Shown piece by piece: positions 24,334 through 36,092 of a DNA stretch of 64,000 nt. The stretch comes from Cloeon dipterum (Eukaryota; Arthropoda; Insecta; Ephemeroptera; Baetidae). Positions within the stretch are counted from its first letter, which is position 1. Each line of letters starts with the position of its first letter. The position numbers and the translations under genes are program-made. The notes beneath the pieces are model-generated. The model ran no database searches and was not told the DNA's origin. It saw only the letters and a list, made by a program, of their open reading frames with translations. The stretch covers positions 22,076,545 to 22,140,544 of the forward strand of contig NC_088790.1 in assembly GCF_949628265.1 (NCBI RefSeq), given 5' to 3'.

Positions 24334-26392
24334 ATGAAGATGCAAGGCCTGTGCTGTTCCAAGTGCTCCACATTAATCCTACTGCTTTTTTATTTGAATC
24401 ACGTAGGACATGCCCTGAGTGGAAGATGCCCTACAGGTTCCGTGTTAGAATTGCCGACGGATTCGAAGGTAAAAAATGGAAGCTTGGTTATCGAAGGAGT
24501 TCTGTACGAAAGTGTACCTACCTGGAATGATGGCTCAAAACACTATGTGTGTGAATGCGACCTGAAACCTTGTTTCAGAAAATGTCCAGAAGGTAATTAT
24601 TAATATTAAGCATTGAATTTAACTGATCGCTTTTATGCATTTTAATTTTCAGAGGTACTGCGGGAAAATTTGTTGAAACAGATTTCAAATAAAACCATGG
24701 TGCAAATCGGCATGGAAAGAAATGAGGAACATCTCTTAAAAGTTATTACTCTACTTGACGAGTATATTGATTGTCACCTTGGATCAGAAGTATATTTTAA
24801 CAGTCCAGGGATCGATGATTATATTCTGTCATCTAATGGCGAGCTCATTTTCCTGAGTGATAACCAAACTCTTAATTCAACTGAATTTTGCATAGGTGTA
24901 AGTATATTATACTCACGCAAAAATTATTTGATTTCTTAAAATTAATTATTTCTATTTTATTTTAATACATAAAACTTAAATCACATTTTTTGGTCACCAC
25001 TGTGCAGTGATGGTTTAGACTGGTTCAAATTTATTTAATTTCCTGATGATGTAAAGCAGAATAAATTCTTCATTTGTGTACATAAACTTAAAGTTTTAGT
25101 TTGAGCATTTCACGAAGAAAAATTAACTTAGCAAAAATAAGAAATTATAATACTAATATTGTAATTAACACTATATTATTCATGATTGATAGGACACTGG
25201 AGAAAATGCAACAAATGCAGTTTTATTGTGTGGTGATGAGACTCCGCACCATCACGATTTATTCAGGAAATTGATTTTCACACTTACAATGATATCCACC
25301 GTGATGCTGTTTCTCAACTTCATCGTAATTGTGTTGACAAACGAGTTTAAAAGCCTATATGGGAAGAATCTAGCCTGCATGTCTATTACTTTGATGGCTG
25401 GGTTGGCAGGGCTCACCTTTATAGCACTCACAGGACACACAATGCATAAATATGTGTGCAAAATTGCCGGTAGTTAACTCCAATTTTCATGACATTTAAG
25501 TGGCTACTTTTATCTAAATTTTTAGGATACGCCACATATTTTTTTATGCTCAGTTCCTTCTTCTGGCTAAACGCAATGTGTTTCGACATTTTCTTGAGCA
25601 TCAGGTAAAAGTATTCATATGTATTTTTATGAAACTATATAAATTAATTATAATATTTTTAGGAATCTCCAAAATTCAACCAGGTCTCGATTTGATTCAT
25701 TCAACCGTCGATTTTTGGTCTACTCCGTTTATTCCACTCTGAGCCCATTTGTGTTTTGCGTTATTGCTGTCATATGTGATAATACGCTCACCTCAGATGC
25801 TTTTTTATACCCTGGGTTTGGCGTTGAAAATTGTTGGTTCCGACATGGTTGGTTGACTAATACGTAAATAAAAGTATTTAGATAAAAATAAATCGTTTCA
25901 GGTCCAGGCGTGTTCGTCGAAGATATATTTTTCCATGGGCTAGTCTTCGTTTTAATGACTGTGAATATTGTCTTTACCGCATACACCGTGTATCAACTCA
26001 AAAAGCTCAGCCGCAACGCAGGACACGATGACAGGCAGAAGTGAGAAATCAAAATAAAAAAGCGATAATAATAATAATGGTTGAAATTTTAAATTTTCTT
26101 TAGAGCCATGGTGCATTTCAAGCTGTTCTTCTTGATGGGTGCTACTTGGCTGTTCGAACCAATTTCAGCTTGGTGCCTCAATGAACCAAACTGGTTCTTC
26201 TGGCCAATGGATGTCATTAACGCTTCTAAGGGAATTTTTATTTTTATTCTCTGCGTTATTTTCAACCCAAGAGTGAGAAATTCGATTATTAAGCCATGCA
26301 ATGAACGCACTGGACAAACCACTTCAAGTAGCAATACTGGCGTTATGATGCAGGATCTGCCTGACAATGAGACAACAAGTTTAAATCACTAA
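24334..26392 (+). CDS. Methuselah-like G-protein-coupled receptor
   Basis: Seven exons: 24334-24592, 24653-24897, 25193-25469, 25526-25604, 25663-25847, 25902-26040, 26104-26392; 1473 nt, 490 residues. After the start, CSTLILLLFYLNHVGHALS is a likely signal peptide. The Cys-rich ectodomain contains YVCECDLKPCFRKCPEG, a Methuselah hallmark. Seven hydrophobic segments follow: LIFTLTMISTVMLFLNFIVI, SITLMAGLAGLTFIAL, YFFMLSSFFWLNAMCFDIFL, VYSTLSPFVFCVIAVI, IFFHGLVFVLMTVNIVFTAY, KLFFLMGATWLFEPISAW and INASKGIFIFILCVIFNPRV. Family C-W-F before TM5 is present. The donor after exon 5 is GTTGGT, weaker than a nearby GTAAAT; only the former keeps the frame of exon 6. Ligand unknown. The start was chosen because it directly precedes the signal peptide. 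Confidence 0.92.
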
Positions 26393-26465
26393 TCCCCTAT
26401 TTTGCTAATCGTGCTTTTGCCGAGATATATTGTGACTAATTTAAAAATTGGATTTTGATCCTTGC

Positions 26466-26471
26466 AATAAA
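26466..26471 (+). terminator. poly(A) signal of the Methuselah-like gene
   Basis: AATAAA about 75 nt after the stop codon, the first such signal on this strand. Confidence 0.5.
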
Positions 26472-26945
26472 ATTATTGTTACTAAAATATAAATATAAAT
26501 AGCCACTTTTTCTAGGCATTTTTTCGGAAGATTTAATTGAAATGATTGGCAAGGCATAAAGTTCATCTCCTACACTTAAATAAACTTGTTAATACCCCAT
26601 TCCTTGGATTTAAAATAATGCAAAATGTCAACATGCTTGTCTTTATACGGATGAAGCAAGTAAAAATATGTAGATTTTCTAGGTTTTAAAATTTTGTAGA
26701 TTGTTCAGTTGATTTTTCCTGAATAAATATATAGGAGTTTTACTATAATATGCTAGCCATATAAATCTTTAATTTTTGCTTTAGAATTTCCGATCAATTT
26801 TAAAGAGTGTGGAAGTAAACTTTTAGATATATCAAAAAATATTTATTAAATAATAATTGAATAATTTCTTGAACACGCGAGAGTTTACAACTGACATTAC
26901 CAAAGAAGTAAAATTAATTTATTCGATTGGCCAAAATCAATAGAA

Positions 26946-27062
26946 TTATTTGATAACGCTATAATATACCGGTACTGTTATATGGCTGGTCCAGGGTTTG
27001 AACTCCTGAAGACCAAGATAGTTGCTGCTCATGGAGCTCCCTTGTCTCATGTCATAATCCAT
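26946..27062 (-). CDS. hypothetical small ORF or isolated first exon
   Basis: A 38-residue frame, beginning MDYDMRQGSSMSSNYLGLQE and continuing FKPWTSHIT. It is less AT-biased than its surroundings and its composition looks coding-like. A GT after the codons for SHIT could be a donor, but no partner exon was found on this strand. It may be a small peptide, a lone exon or a pseudogene remnant. I do not recognise it. Confidence 0.2.
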   Translation of the reverse strand: MDYDMRQGSSMSSNYLGLQEFKPWTSHITVPVYYSVIK

Positions 27063-27576
27063 ATTTGAAAAATTTGTCTTTGTCTTTGCGTGCTTGAACT
27101 AGAATAATTACACTGCACTCGCACTCAGTTTGCTGGACCAAGAATGTTGTTTGTCACTATTAAATATGTGCGCATGGAAAGTTCCGCTAAAACGTTAAAT
27201 ATTTAACAGGGAACAAAGTACATAAATATAATATATTAAATATTATGTGTGTAGTAAATATCTTGGTCATCGATCCATTCAGGAATATTAAAACTAAGGC
27301 CAAAATCTGTACTACTTAATAATAATTCTACACTTTCACTTTCCTGACTTTCCCCAAGCCGGCACTTTTTGTTAACTACATGACCACACGTCCTCAACCA
27401 CACGCACGCAGACCGAACTGGACCGAACATATGTTTTTTGTTGTTGTGATCTAAATAAAAGAGGAGGAGAGAGTGGTAGAGGAAAGGGGGCGTGGATCCG
27501 ACTGGTGGCACTGGCTGTGGCAGTCAAAGTTCCTAGTCTGCTAAATGGGCTCTTTAACTCTCTTGTCTCTTGACAG

Positions 27577-27622
27577 AAGGCTAAGGTAAAGCCTGCCGAG
27601 TCCACCGGGAACCTGGATAAAG
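27577..27622 (+). other. exon-like 46 bp segment with splice sites on both sides
   Basis: A pyrimidine-rich tract and TTGACAG precede the segment, and GTAAAA follows it. In one frame it reads KAKVKPAESTGNLDK. No neighbouring exon was found, so it may be a non-coding or alternative 5' exon of the downstream SLC26 gene, or a chance match. Confidence 0.2.
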
Positions 27623-28228
27623 GTAAAACAACAGTGTAAGAGCTGATATCTGTTGCAGTGTATGTGTGTGGATAGCAAAATTGAAATTTTGTACAATTTG
27701 TTCGATGACCAACTTATTGCGCTCGTGTTTGACACTATTTTCGCTGGAATCAGATTACATATAAATCATTTATAGATACAAAAATACATTGCTAGAAAAT
27801 CATATGGGTTTATTTGACAGTGAACTTCACACACCATGGAATATATGTAATGTGAAATTATGATAATTGCGAGGGACCAGTCACTATGAGACTGACTTTT
27901 ACATATATTAATTATTCTGTTAATTTCAAATTAAATGCGCATTACGTTTAGCTATCACTTTTGTTTAAAACATTTTATCAAAAAAATTTCAATATAATTA
28001 AAATTCTTTCATGTCATGAATGTTTCCATTGAAATATGTTTAAAACTAACAGAAAAATCACCAGTGCAAAATTCTACCTTTTAAACAATTAAAGACTTTT
28101 TTTACAAAGTGGTTTGATAATGTGGCCTTGACCAACAAATTAATATAGGTCAATGCATTGCCTCCCTAAAATCACTTTGTTTGCTTTCAGATGCGCTTCA
28201 TCGTCACCTTGATCTCAAATCAGCCTGT

Positions 28229-28235
28229 TGATAAG
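28229..28235 (+). promoter_or_regulatory. GATA-factor site upstream of the first SLC26 gene
   Basis: TGATAAG about 200 bp upstream of the start codon. GATA factors drive many gut and Malpighian tubule transporter genes in insects; a matching site lies before the second SLC26 gene. Confidence 0.3.
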
Positions 28236-28431
28236 ATCTCTCCTGTTTAAACAACCACAATACAGCGTATGGTGCGGCATATTGACGAGAGATCAATTTA
28301 AAATGCTTTGAGGTGGGGCGGTTCAATCTCAATTGATTTGTTTGTCAATGATACAGTGTCAGGAGCTTGTTGAAAACAATGGCGTGTTTGACTGTGTAAA
28401 AATTAATTTTTAGGCATTACTACTTAGCATT

Positions 28432-31381
28432 ATGAGCCTGAATAGTGCGAAAAACCAGAGCGTAAATGCGCAGGATGAAGAGGTAGATTTCGAAACACCT
28501 GTAATTCGGGTGCTCCGAAACCAGGAGAGTTTTAACAAGCTCAACCAGTATGACGTACCGCCAGAAACACGTGAGTTTTTTGTTTGATCTTCTATTAGAC
28601 GGGAGGCTAATAAACCTGCTTGACTGCATTCTAAAAATCGAACAGCTCTCATCCAAAAAGCGATGGGCCAACTCTCCCCGGGCAAATGCGCTGGCTGTAT
28701 GTTATCCGTTTTTCCGTTCTTTGGCTGGATACGGAGCTACAATTTCAAAAGAGACCTAGTTGATGACCTTGTATCAGGATGCACCGTTGGCGTGATGCAC
28801 ATTCCACAAGGCAATTTCAATCAGAGCAAAAATGTTCACAGCAGAGTAATTTTATCCCCGCAGGTTTAGCGTATGCAATGCTGGCTGGGGTCCCACCTAT
28901 CACTGGACTTTACATGGCTTTCTTTCCTGTGCTAATTTACATCTTCATGGGCACGTCCAGGCATGTCTCAATGGGTATGTTTTGAAATAAATGAAAGTAT
29001 TTACTTTATTCGTCATTTATGACAGGGTAAAGTTGTTATCCAGTTGGTATTTACTTAAAAAAGTTGATTAATTTCTAAACATGGGTTTCATCAGTCTAAT
29101 AAAGTTCAAACCTATGTTTCCCTTATCTTTTAAAATTAAAAATGTTGTTAACGCTCAATGAATGCTAAATGTAGCAATCAAATTTTTCTTTAGTGTGTGA
29201 GGTTTAATGGTTCAAATTAGTGCAAAAGTTAAATATTCATCACCTGATATGAATTTAACCGCCAAAATAATTATTTTAGGTACCTTTTCCGTGGTTTGCC
29301 TCATGACCAAGGCCATTGTCGTAGCGCACGCAGCGCCAGACACGGTGGACAACAATTTTGAAACGGCACCAAGTCTTTCATTTTCTGATGCGTTCATGGA
29401 GCCTGAAAATTCTCAGCTGACGAGTGTGCAGGTTGCAACTGTCGTCTGTTTTGCTGTTGGACTTTGGCAGGTACTAGATTAGAAACCTAAATAAATAACT
29501 ATACAAGCTAACAGGTATTGGTTTCAGGTTCTAATGGGACTTTTTCGACTGGGCAACATCAGCGTTTTTCTGTCTGACACTTTGGTTAGCGGATTTTCAA
29601 CAGCGGCTGCAGTACATGTTCTGGCGTCGCAGCTGGGCAGTTTGCTCGGCGTTCAAGTTGGAAAACACAACTCTGATTTTAAAGTCATCCTGGTATAAAA
29701 CCTTTTTGTGTCATTAAAATTTTAAATATTAATCAAGACTATTTTAGGTCTTAAGAGATGTGATAAAAAATATTTCAACGTTGAATGTGGTCAGCCTCTC
29801 ACTCTCACTGTCAATTATGGCATTATTAATTTTGTACACTGAAATCATCAAACCCAGAGTCGAGAAGCGCTGTCATTATCCTTTCCCTATGGAGTTGATG
29901 TGCATCATTATTGGCACCGTTCTCTCCATATCCTTTGATCTGGGTCCTTTGCACGGAGTCAAGTGCGTCGGAAATATCCCTAGAGGGTGACGTATATTAC
30001 AATTTACGCTTAAATTTATTTTTAGCTCCTGATCTTTATTAATAGGTTACCTTCACCAAGTTTTCCAGCATTTTGGCTTCTACCTGATGTAATTTTCCAC
30101 AGTTTCCCAATTGCCTTGGTTGGATTTACAATCACACTTTCAATGGCTTCGATTTTGGCCAAAAAAGGTCATTACAAGATAAATGCTAACCAGGAGTTCT
30201 TGGCTTGTGTAAGTTATAATATTCAAAATTCTATTTGAATTGATTTTTTAAAATTTGATTCTAGGGCTGCGGCAATTTGTTTGCATCCGGTTTCTCTTGT
30301 GTTCCTTTTGCTGCCTCCCTCTCTAGAAGTTTGATTCAGCAAAATGTTGGCGGCAAGACACAAATCGCCAGTGTGTTTTCCTGCTCCTTAATTCTGCTCA
30401 TTTTGCTCGCTATCGGACCATTTTTTGAAAAACTTCCAAATGTGAGCCGTTTTTTTCATTTAAATATAAAAACTTATTTAATTTCTTGCTTCTAGTGCGT
30501 TTTGGCCGCAATTGTCCTTGTCTCTTTGAAAGGAATGTTCATGCAGCTGAAAGACTTTCCTTGCATCCTTCGAAGATCAAAACTTGACGCTTTTGTCTGG
30601 ATGGGCTCGTTTGTCGTGTCTGTTTTCTGGGACATCGACTATGGGCTGGGAGTTGGACTTCTCCTCTCTATTCTTTGCGTCCTACTGTACGGTCAGAAGA
30701 TGCATGTTTACACTCTTGGGAAAGTGCCAGACAATGACATTTATTTGGACAACAAGCACTACCTAGCGGTAATAGTTTCTGCTTCCGTTAAAAGCTTGCT
30801 TAACTGACTTATAAATGTGCCAGGCCAAAGAGTTACCTGGAGTCAAGATAATTCACATATGTGGAAGTCTCCATTTCGCCAACAAGAACCAGCTGGAGAA
30901 AAGGTGCAGCAAGATTGTAAAATTACACGGCCATGCACCACACGTTGTTGTGCACAAAGATGGAGAGAGACGCGCCTTGAACTCTGACTCGGTAAGATTT
31001 TTAAAAATAATTTATATAATTCTACAGTTTAACCTAATCATTACTAGGTTCATTGTGTCATTTTGGACTTGTCTGGAGTCAGTTTTATTGACCCGTCTGC
31101 CGCAGACACTTTGTCGACGCTTCGGGATGACATTTATCAGAAGTTAGAAGGAAAGCTACTCTTAGCAAATGCTCCTCGTAAGTTCTAATATTTATCCATT
31201 GCAATTATGAGTAATTGAAAGAAAAATTCCATTTTTTCCATCAGCTAACATCCTGGAGGCTCTGAAAAAGTATAAATATTTCTCAAGCTCTCACCCAGTT
31301 AATGGAAATTTGTTCCCAAGTATTCATGACGCTGTACTCAAAGCGCAGGAGTTATCTCTCTTGGCGTCAGGAGAGTCTTAA
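28432..31381 (+). CDS. SLC26 family anion (sulfate) transporter, tandem copy 1
   Basis: Twelve exons: 28432-28570, 28646-28810, 28864-28974, 29280-29470, 29528-29692, 29748-29986, 30046-30208, 30265-30441, 30496-30768, 30824-30991, 31048-31177, 31245-31381; 2058 nt, 685 residues, phase kept. A plasma-membrane anion exchanger or sulfate permease, most like the SLC26A11 group, is expected. Evidence: [20 protein letters not shown] and the SLC26 signature [20 protein letters not shown] with GTSRHVSMG, the [16 protein letters not shown] / GGKTQIASV block, [15 protein letters not shown], and a C-terminal STAS domain ([37 protein letters not shown]). Intron 2 (28811-28863, 53 bp) starts with GC, not GT. 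Copy 2 follows 650 bp downstream with many exons of equal size, so this is a tandem duplication. Substrate is inferred from family only. Confidence 0.93.
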
Positions 31382-31544
31382 CATATGAGCACAATAAGTC
31401 CAAGGAAAACGTGTGTTCTCTTAGTGACATATAGCTGTGATTTAGAAAATGCAGATCAAATATACAAACAAATTTTAATTTTTTTATCTGTTGGTTCGAG
31501 TTCCTGTAACTTGAACAGTGTGTCAATTTTATCAACGGTTTGTG

Positions 31545-31550
31545 AATAAA
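31545..31550 (+). terminator. poly(A) signal of SLC26 copy 1
   Basis: AATAAA about 165 nt after the stop codon. Confidence 0.45.
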
Positions 31551-31969
31551 TATTACTACACTTGTGAAATATTTACTTGTTATAATTTACATTTCCATGC
31601 GAGTCCCGAATGAACACTTCTGCTACTAGCATATATGCATTACCGCGGCACCGCTAGACCTATTTTTAAACATCTCCCTTCCACCTCTCATTTTGCACGT
31701 GTTTTGGAGTGAGGGGTAGATGCAGTCAGCTGTGCTCGCCGCGCAAACAAATAATTTTATCAACGCCTGAGCGAGCGTTGCGATTTGATCTCTTAGTGGG
31801 ACGATAACATCACATGCGCTAGGCGTAAGTTGAAAAGCACACAAGCGTTAGGATCAATATATTTTCTGATAAAATATTCAGAGCGCAAGTTAGAAAAGTT
31901 TCATGTAACCGGTTGATATCTATTTTGTATTGTTTTCAAATAGCTTCGACCGTTATGTTATAATACCAC

Positions 31970-31976
31970 TGATAAG
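31970..31976 (+). promoter_or_regulatory. GATA-factor site upstream of the second SLC26 gene
   Basis: TGATAAG about 55 bp before the start codon, parallel to the site before copy 1. Confidence 0.3.
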
Positions 31977-32029
31977 CAGCTGAAATTCAAACATTGGTTT
32001 AGTACGCGCAGAACAATTTGTCGTGGAAA

Positions 32030-35000
32030 ATGCAAACTCTTGAAGACTTCCAAATCTTGCACAAGTATGAAAAAACACCTGAGCTTAGTAAGAAAAAATT
32101 AATTTATTTCCAAATAATATCAACCCTGATTTTAATTTAACAGCGTTTATACAGAAGGCCAAAGCTGCAATTCCGGGTATAAGCGTGTCCCAAACATTTT
32201 TATCAATTTTCCCATTTCTTGGCTGGATGCGGCAATACAAATTCAAAGAGTACATCGTTGATGACGTCGTGATAGGATGCACCATTGGAATCATGCACAT
32301 ACCTCAAGGTAAGAGACAATTAATTACTATCATGTAATATCAAAATTGGGAACGAAAGTTTTTATTTTTTGCCACAATATTGAAAGCATTTTGCTAGTTG
32401 CTTTTACATGCAAGAAGTGACACTAGGACACTACCCTTGCGCCTGCGGACAACTGATTTAGGCAGCCCGCATGTCCGCTGTGATGCCTGTGGTGCGTTGC
32501 ATGCTTTGCCATCAAATAAAGGGAGATTCCATAAATTTGGAAGCAAAATGACGAATATTTTTTATAGCAAACAAAGATTTTTAATTTCTTTTTCGATTAA
32601 TATACTGATATTAATAAGTATTAATATGATTTAAGGGGGGAAACAATGTATTTAAGATTCATGAACCCAGGAAAAATATTCTATTATCATGAAAGTAATT
32701 AATTGTTTTTGTTTTTAATTTTAGCTTTTGAAAGTTGAATTTATCTCGGTAAATCATTTAAACCTAAATTTGGAAAGTATCAAACTGGTAATAATTTGTA
32801 TCTAATAATAAATAACCTAAAATATTAAAAATGGAAAAATAATAAATCATGAGAGAGAACTCTATGTTTATACTTTTTATTATGTTATTGAGTTGGCCAA
32901 ATCCATTAGCCTCGATATATAGGTAAAAATAAGGTATTTTTATATTTATAACCACATGCATACTTACACATTTTTGTTCACAAAAATGTTCAATCGAAAA
33001 TTCAGGTCTGGCTGCAGCGATACTGGCAGGAGTGCCGCCCGTGGTCGGCCTTTACATGGCTTCATTCCCATCAATTATTTACGCGCTGATGAGCACATCA
33101 AAGCACATTTCAATTGGTATTTTACTCCATAATCACACTAAAAGCCTGCGGATTGAGCAGAGGGAAAATATGTTCGCAGGAACAATAGCCATCATTTGTA
33201 TAATGGTGAAGCCAATCGTGTCCTTGCACGCCAAGCCCGAAACCGTGGACAGTAATTTTGAAAAGCCACCCGATCTGACATGGTCGGAGGCAATTTTCAA
33301 GCCGGAAAATGCAGAGCTCACTAGCGTCCAGGTTGCAACGGCTGTGTGCTTTGCAGTTGGAGTTTGGCAGGCAAGAATTTAGTAAAAATACGCTTCATTT
33401 AAATTTAAAAATAAATGTATATATGTGCTCCATATCCTGGAATAGCTCTTAATGGGAGTGTTTCGGCTGGGAATAGTCAGTGTTATCCTTTCTGATGCAC
33501 TCGTAAGTGGATTTTCTACGGCTGGAGCCACTCATATTTTCTCCTCTCAGTTAGGAAATCTACTGGGTATTGAAATCGCAAAGCACAGCTCCAATTTTAA
33601 GGTTTTACTGGTAAAAAATTACTTTTAGATAAAAGTGAGTTGGTGCAATGATTTTGTATACAGATTTTCAGAGATGCCGTATTAAATATTTTAACCATGA
33701 ATTTGGTGAGCTTTGCTTTGTCAATGAGTGTGATGGCTGTTTTAATCACATATTCAGAAGTTTTGAAGGTATATTTTTAAGTTTAATATACCGCCTGGGC
33801 CTTTAATTTAATTATTTTTCAGCCTCGTTTGGAGAAAGTATTTCGTTTTCCAATACCTGTTGAGATGTTTTGCATAATTATTTGCACCCTATTATCTATG
33901 GCATTCGACTTGGAAAATAAATACGGAGTTAAGTGCTTTGGCACCATTCCAAGAGGGTAATTTGAAGTAGCAATTTATTACTCTAAAATAATTAATATTT
34001 TTAACAATTTTTTAAGAGTTCCAGCCCCAAGCTTGCCAGCATTCTGGTTCGTGCCGCAGATCGCACTGCAAAGCTTGCCAATTGCCATAGTCGGCTACGC
34101 AATTACGATTTCAGTGGCAACAATTTTGGCAAAAAAATCGAAATACGAGATCAGACCCAACCAGGAATTTCTAGCTTATGTAAAATAAAAGATTTCTCAA
34201 ATTGAATACAAGAAAGTAACAACTAGTTACAAATTTACTTGATTAATATTTTTTCCAACAGGGCTGCTGCAACATTTTTGCGTCTTTTTTCTCTTGCATT
34301 CCAGTGGCCGGCTCCATTTCAAGGAGTATAGTTCAGCACAAAGTTGGCGGTAAAACGCAAATTGTCAGTTTTGTGTCTTGCGCTTTTGTTCTTCTCGTGT
34401 TGGTCGCGATCGGTCCGTTTTTTGAGCCATTGCCCAGCGTAAGCGTATAAAATTGAGTGAACCTTAATGCACAAATTTATTGGTGATTATTCCAGTGTGT
34501 GTTAGCAGCGATTTTGATCGTCACACTGAAGGGCATCATGTGGCAAGTGAAAGACTTTCCTGGAATTTATCGCAGGTCGAAATCGGACGGCATCGTGTGG
34601 ATGGGCACATTCTTTGTGGCCATTTGCTGGGACACTGACTACGGTTTGGCTGCCGGACTTATTCTTTCAACCTTTTCTGTGATACTGCATGGTCAAAAAC
34701 TGAATATTTGTGTCCTTGGACGAGTGCCGAGAATCGACACTTACCTCGACAAAAGATATTACTCCGCTGTACAAATGGTGCTGCCGAAAATATGCTTATT
34801 TTAATTATCTTTTTGCTGCGTTTCAGGCAGAAGAAATTCCAGGAGTGAAAATAATTTACATCTCAGGAAGTTTGCATTTTGCCAGCAAAGGGCAGATGGT
34901 TAAAAAGTGTACCGAGATAGTGAACATACGGAATCAACAATTAGGAGTCGTTAAAAATGATGTTGAGCACGAGGTTTGTTTATTAGAGCGTTTATTAATA

Positions 35001-35391
35001 TAAAAATGTATATATCTTTTATTATTGAACAATTTAGTTCACCAAAGATGTAATTATTGATCTATCTGGAGTCTATTTCATTGATCCCTCGGCCACAGAT
35101 GCTCTTAAGAGTCTTAGAGAAGATATACAACATTTTTTGAATGGTTCTCTTTACTTAGCAAACTGCCCTCGTAAGTAATTGCCAATTGCTTGCCATTCGT
35201 ATAGATTAACACGAGTATGTTTTTTTGCAGCAATGATACAGGAATCGTTGATTAGGTACAAATTCTTTGGCCCTGATTGTCATATCAATGATTGCGCTTT
35301 TCCAACGATAAATGATGCAGTTCTGTTCATTCAAAGCAGTGCTGCAGTGCGCAGTGACTCTCAAACTAATAAAGTCAATATATTATATTAA
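32030..35391 (+). CDS. SLC26 family anion (sulfate) transporter, tandem copy 2
   Basis: Thirteen exons: 32030-32087, 32144-32308, 33006-33116, 33180-33370, 33446-33610, 33664-33768, 33823-33956, 34017-34179, 34262-34438, 34496-34768, 34827-34973, 35038-35170, 35231-35391; 1983 nt, 660 residues, phase kept. Same layout as copy 1: [39 protein letters not shown] with [25 protein letters not shown] / [28 protein letters not shown] domain with [17 protein letters not shown] and [17 protein letters not shown]. Exons of 165, 111, 191, 165, 163, 177 and 273 nt equal those of copy 1; the 239 nt exon of copy 1 is split here into 105 + 134. The intron after 33370 begins with GC. The N-terminal tail is shorter than in copy 1, and the LAYA of the signature reads LAAA. 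Intron 2 (32309-33005) is enlarged to 697 bp. Function is inferred from family. Confidence 0.93.
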
Positions 35392-36092
35392 TTTGTTGAG
35401 GAAAATTATGGATCTAGAAATATTTAATGATTTTATCTGTACGTGATTTAAATTATTTCTATGTATGTCTTGTTTGGGCAGATTGAGACAATAAATTATT
35501 AGTAAATTATATTTAAATTTACGCCAAAAATATTTTTTAAACGCAAACATACTCATGAAAAGAAGATAGAATGACTTTTAGCCAATATTAGCAGAAAAAA
35601 AGGGGGAAAATAATTAAAATCCTGATACTTTATAAATATATTTAACATAAAAGAAAAAAGAATTCGTTACAGAAAACTGTTATTACATAGATCTTTCCCA
35701 TCATAGATTAAATAATTAAAAGAAATTTAGCTGTTCTTGGAACTTCATTAATACTAGCAATATTATATCAAAGGCTTAAAGGAAATTTTTGACGTACCGC
35801 GCGCCTCCTTTGTTTAAACAACACCAATGGACGTACAGTTCCGCCATCTGTGCTCAGCGATCGCGACTTTTTGCAAAGCGGGCGCATCGTCTTGTTTCTG
35901 CCCACTGTCGGCCCCGCAATTCATTCGAGTGTTTGGATGTGTCCGCGTGAGACGTGCACTCCGCGTGAAGAGTGTCCGAGACCGTGTGACCAGCGCTGAC
36001 CGCGGGACAGCAGTCGAAACGGACAATGTGGGCCGCCGGACTCAGCGCGTGCCCTCAGTGATTCGCTTGCTTGCTTGCGGACGACCGTGGAC
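35392..36092 (+). other. 3'UTR of SLC26 copy 2 and promoter/5'UTR region of the Ig-domain gene
   Basis: AT-rich until about 35795, then sharply GC- and CpG-richer to the ATG at 36093, as expected for the promoter and 5'UTR of the next gene. No TATA box is seen in the GC-rich part; an initiator-like TTCATTCG lies near 35920. Confidence 0.45.
35490..35495 (+). terminator. poly(A) signal of SLC26 copy 2
   Basis: AATAAA about 100 nt after the stop codon. Confidence 0.45.

Larger units (their letters stand above)
26393..28431. other. intergenic region between the GPCR gene and the first SLC26 gene
   Basis: About 2 kb, mostly AT-rich. It holds the GPCR 3'UTR, two small coding-like pieces listed separately (26946-27062 minus and 27577-27622 plus), and the upstream region of the first SLC26 gene. 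A moderately GC-rich patch lies at 27350-27620. Confidence 0.5.
31382..32029. other. spacer between the two SLC26 genes
   Basis: About 650 bp with the 3'UTR of copy 1 (AATAAA at 31545-31550) and the promoter region of copy 2, including a GATA site at 31970-31976. No additional gene is seen. Confidence 0.5.

Noticed and set aside
27530-27735. Small minus-strand frames near the exon-like segment
   Set aside because: No start context, domain or splice partner. The plus-strand splice-flanked segment explains the local composition better, though it too is weak.
31485-31515. GGTTCGAGTTCC stretch considered as a tRNA T-arm
   Set aside because: The flanking bases do not pair as a T-stem and no anticodon arm or acceptor stem is found upstream.
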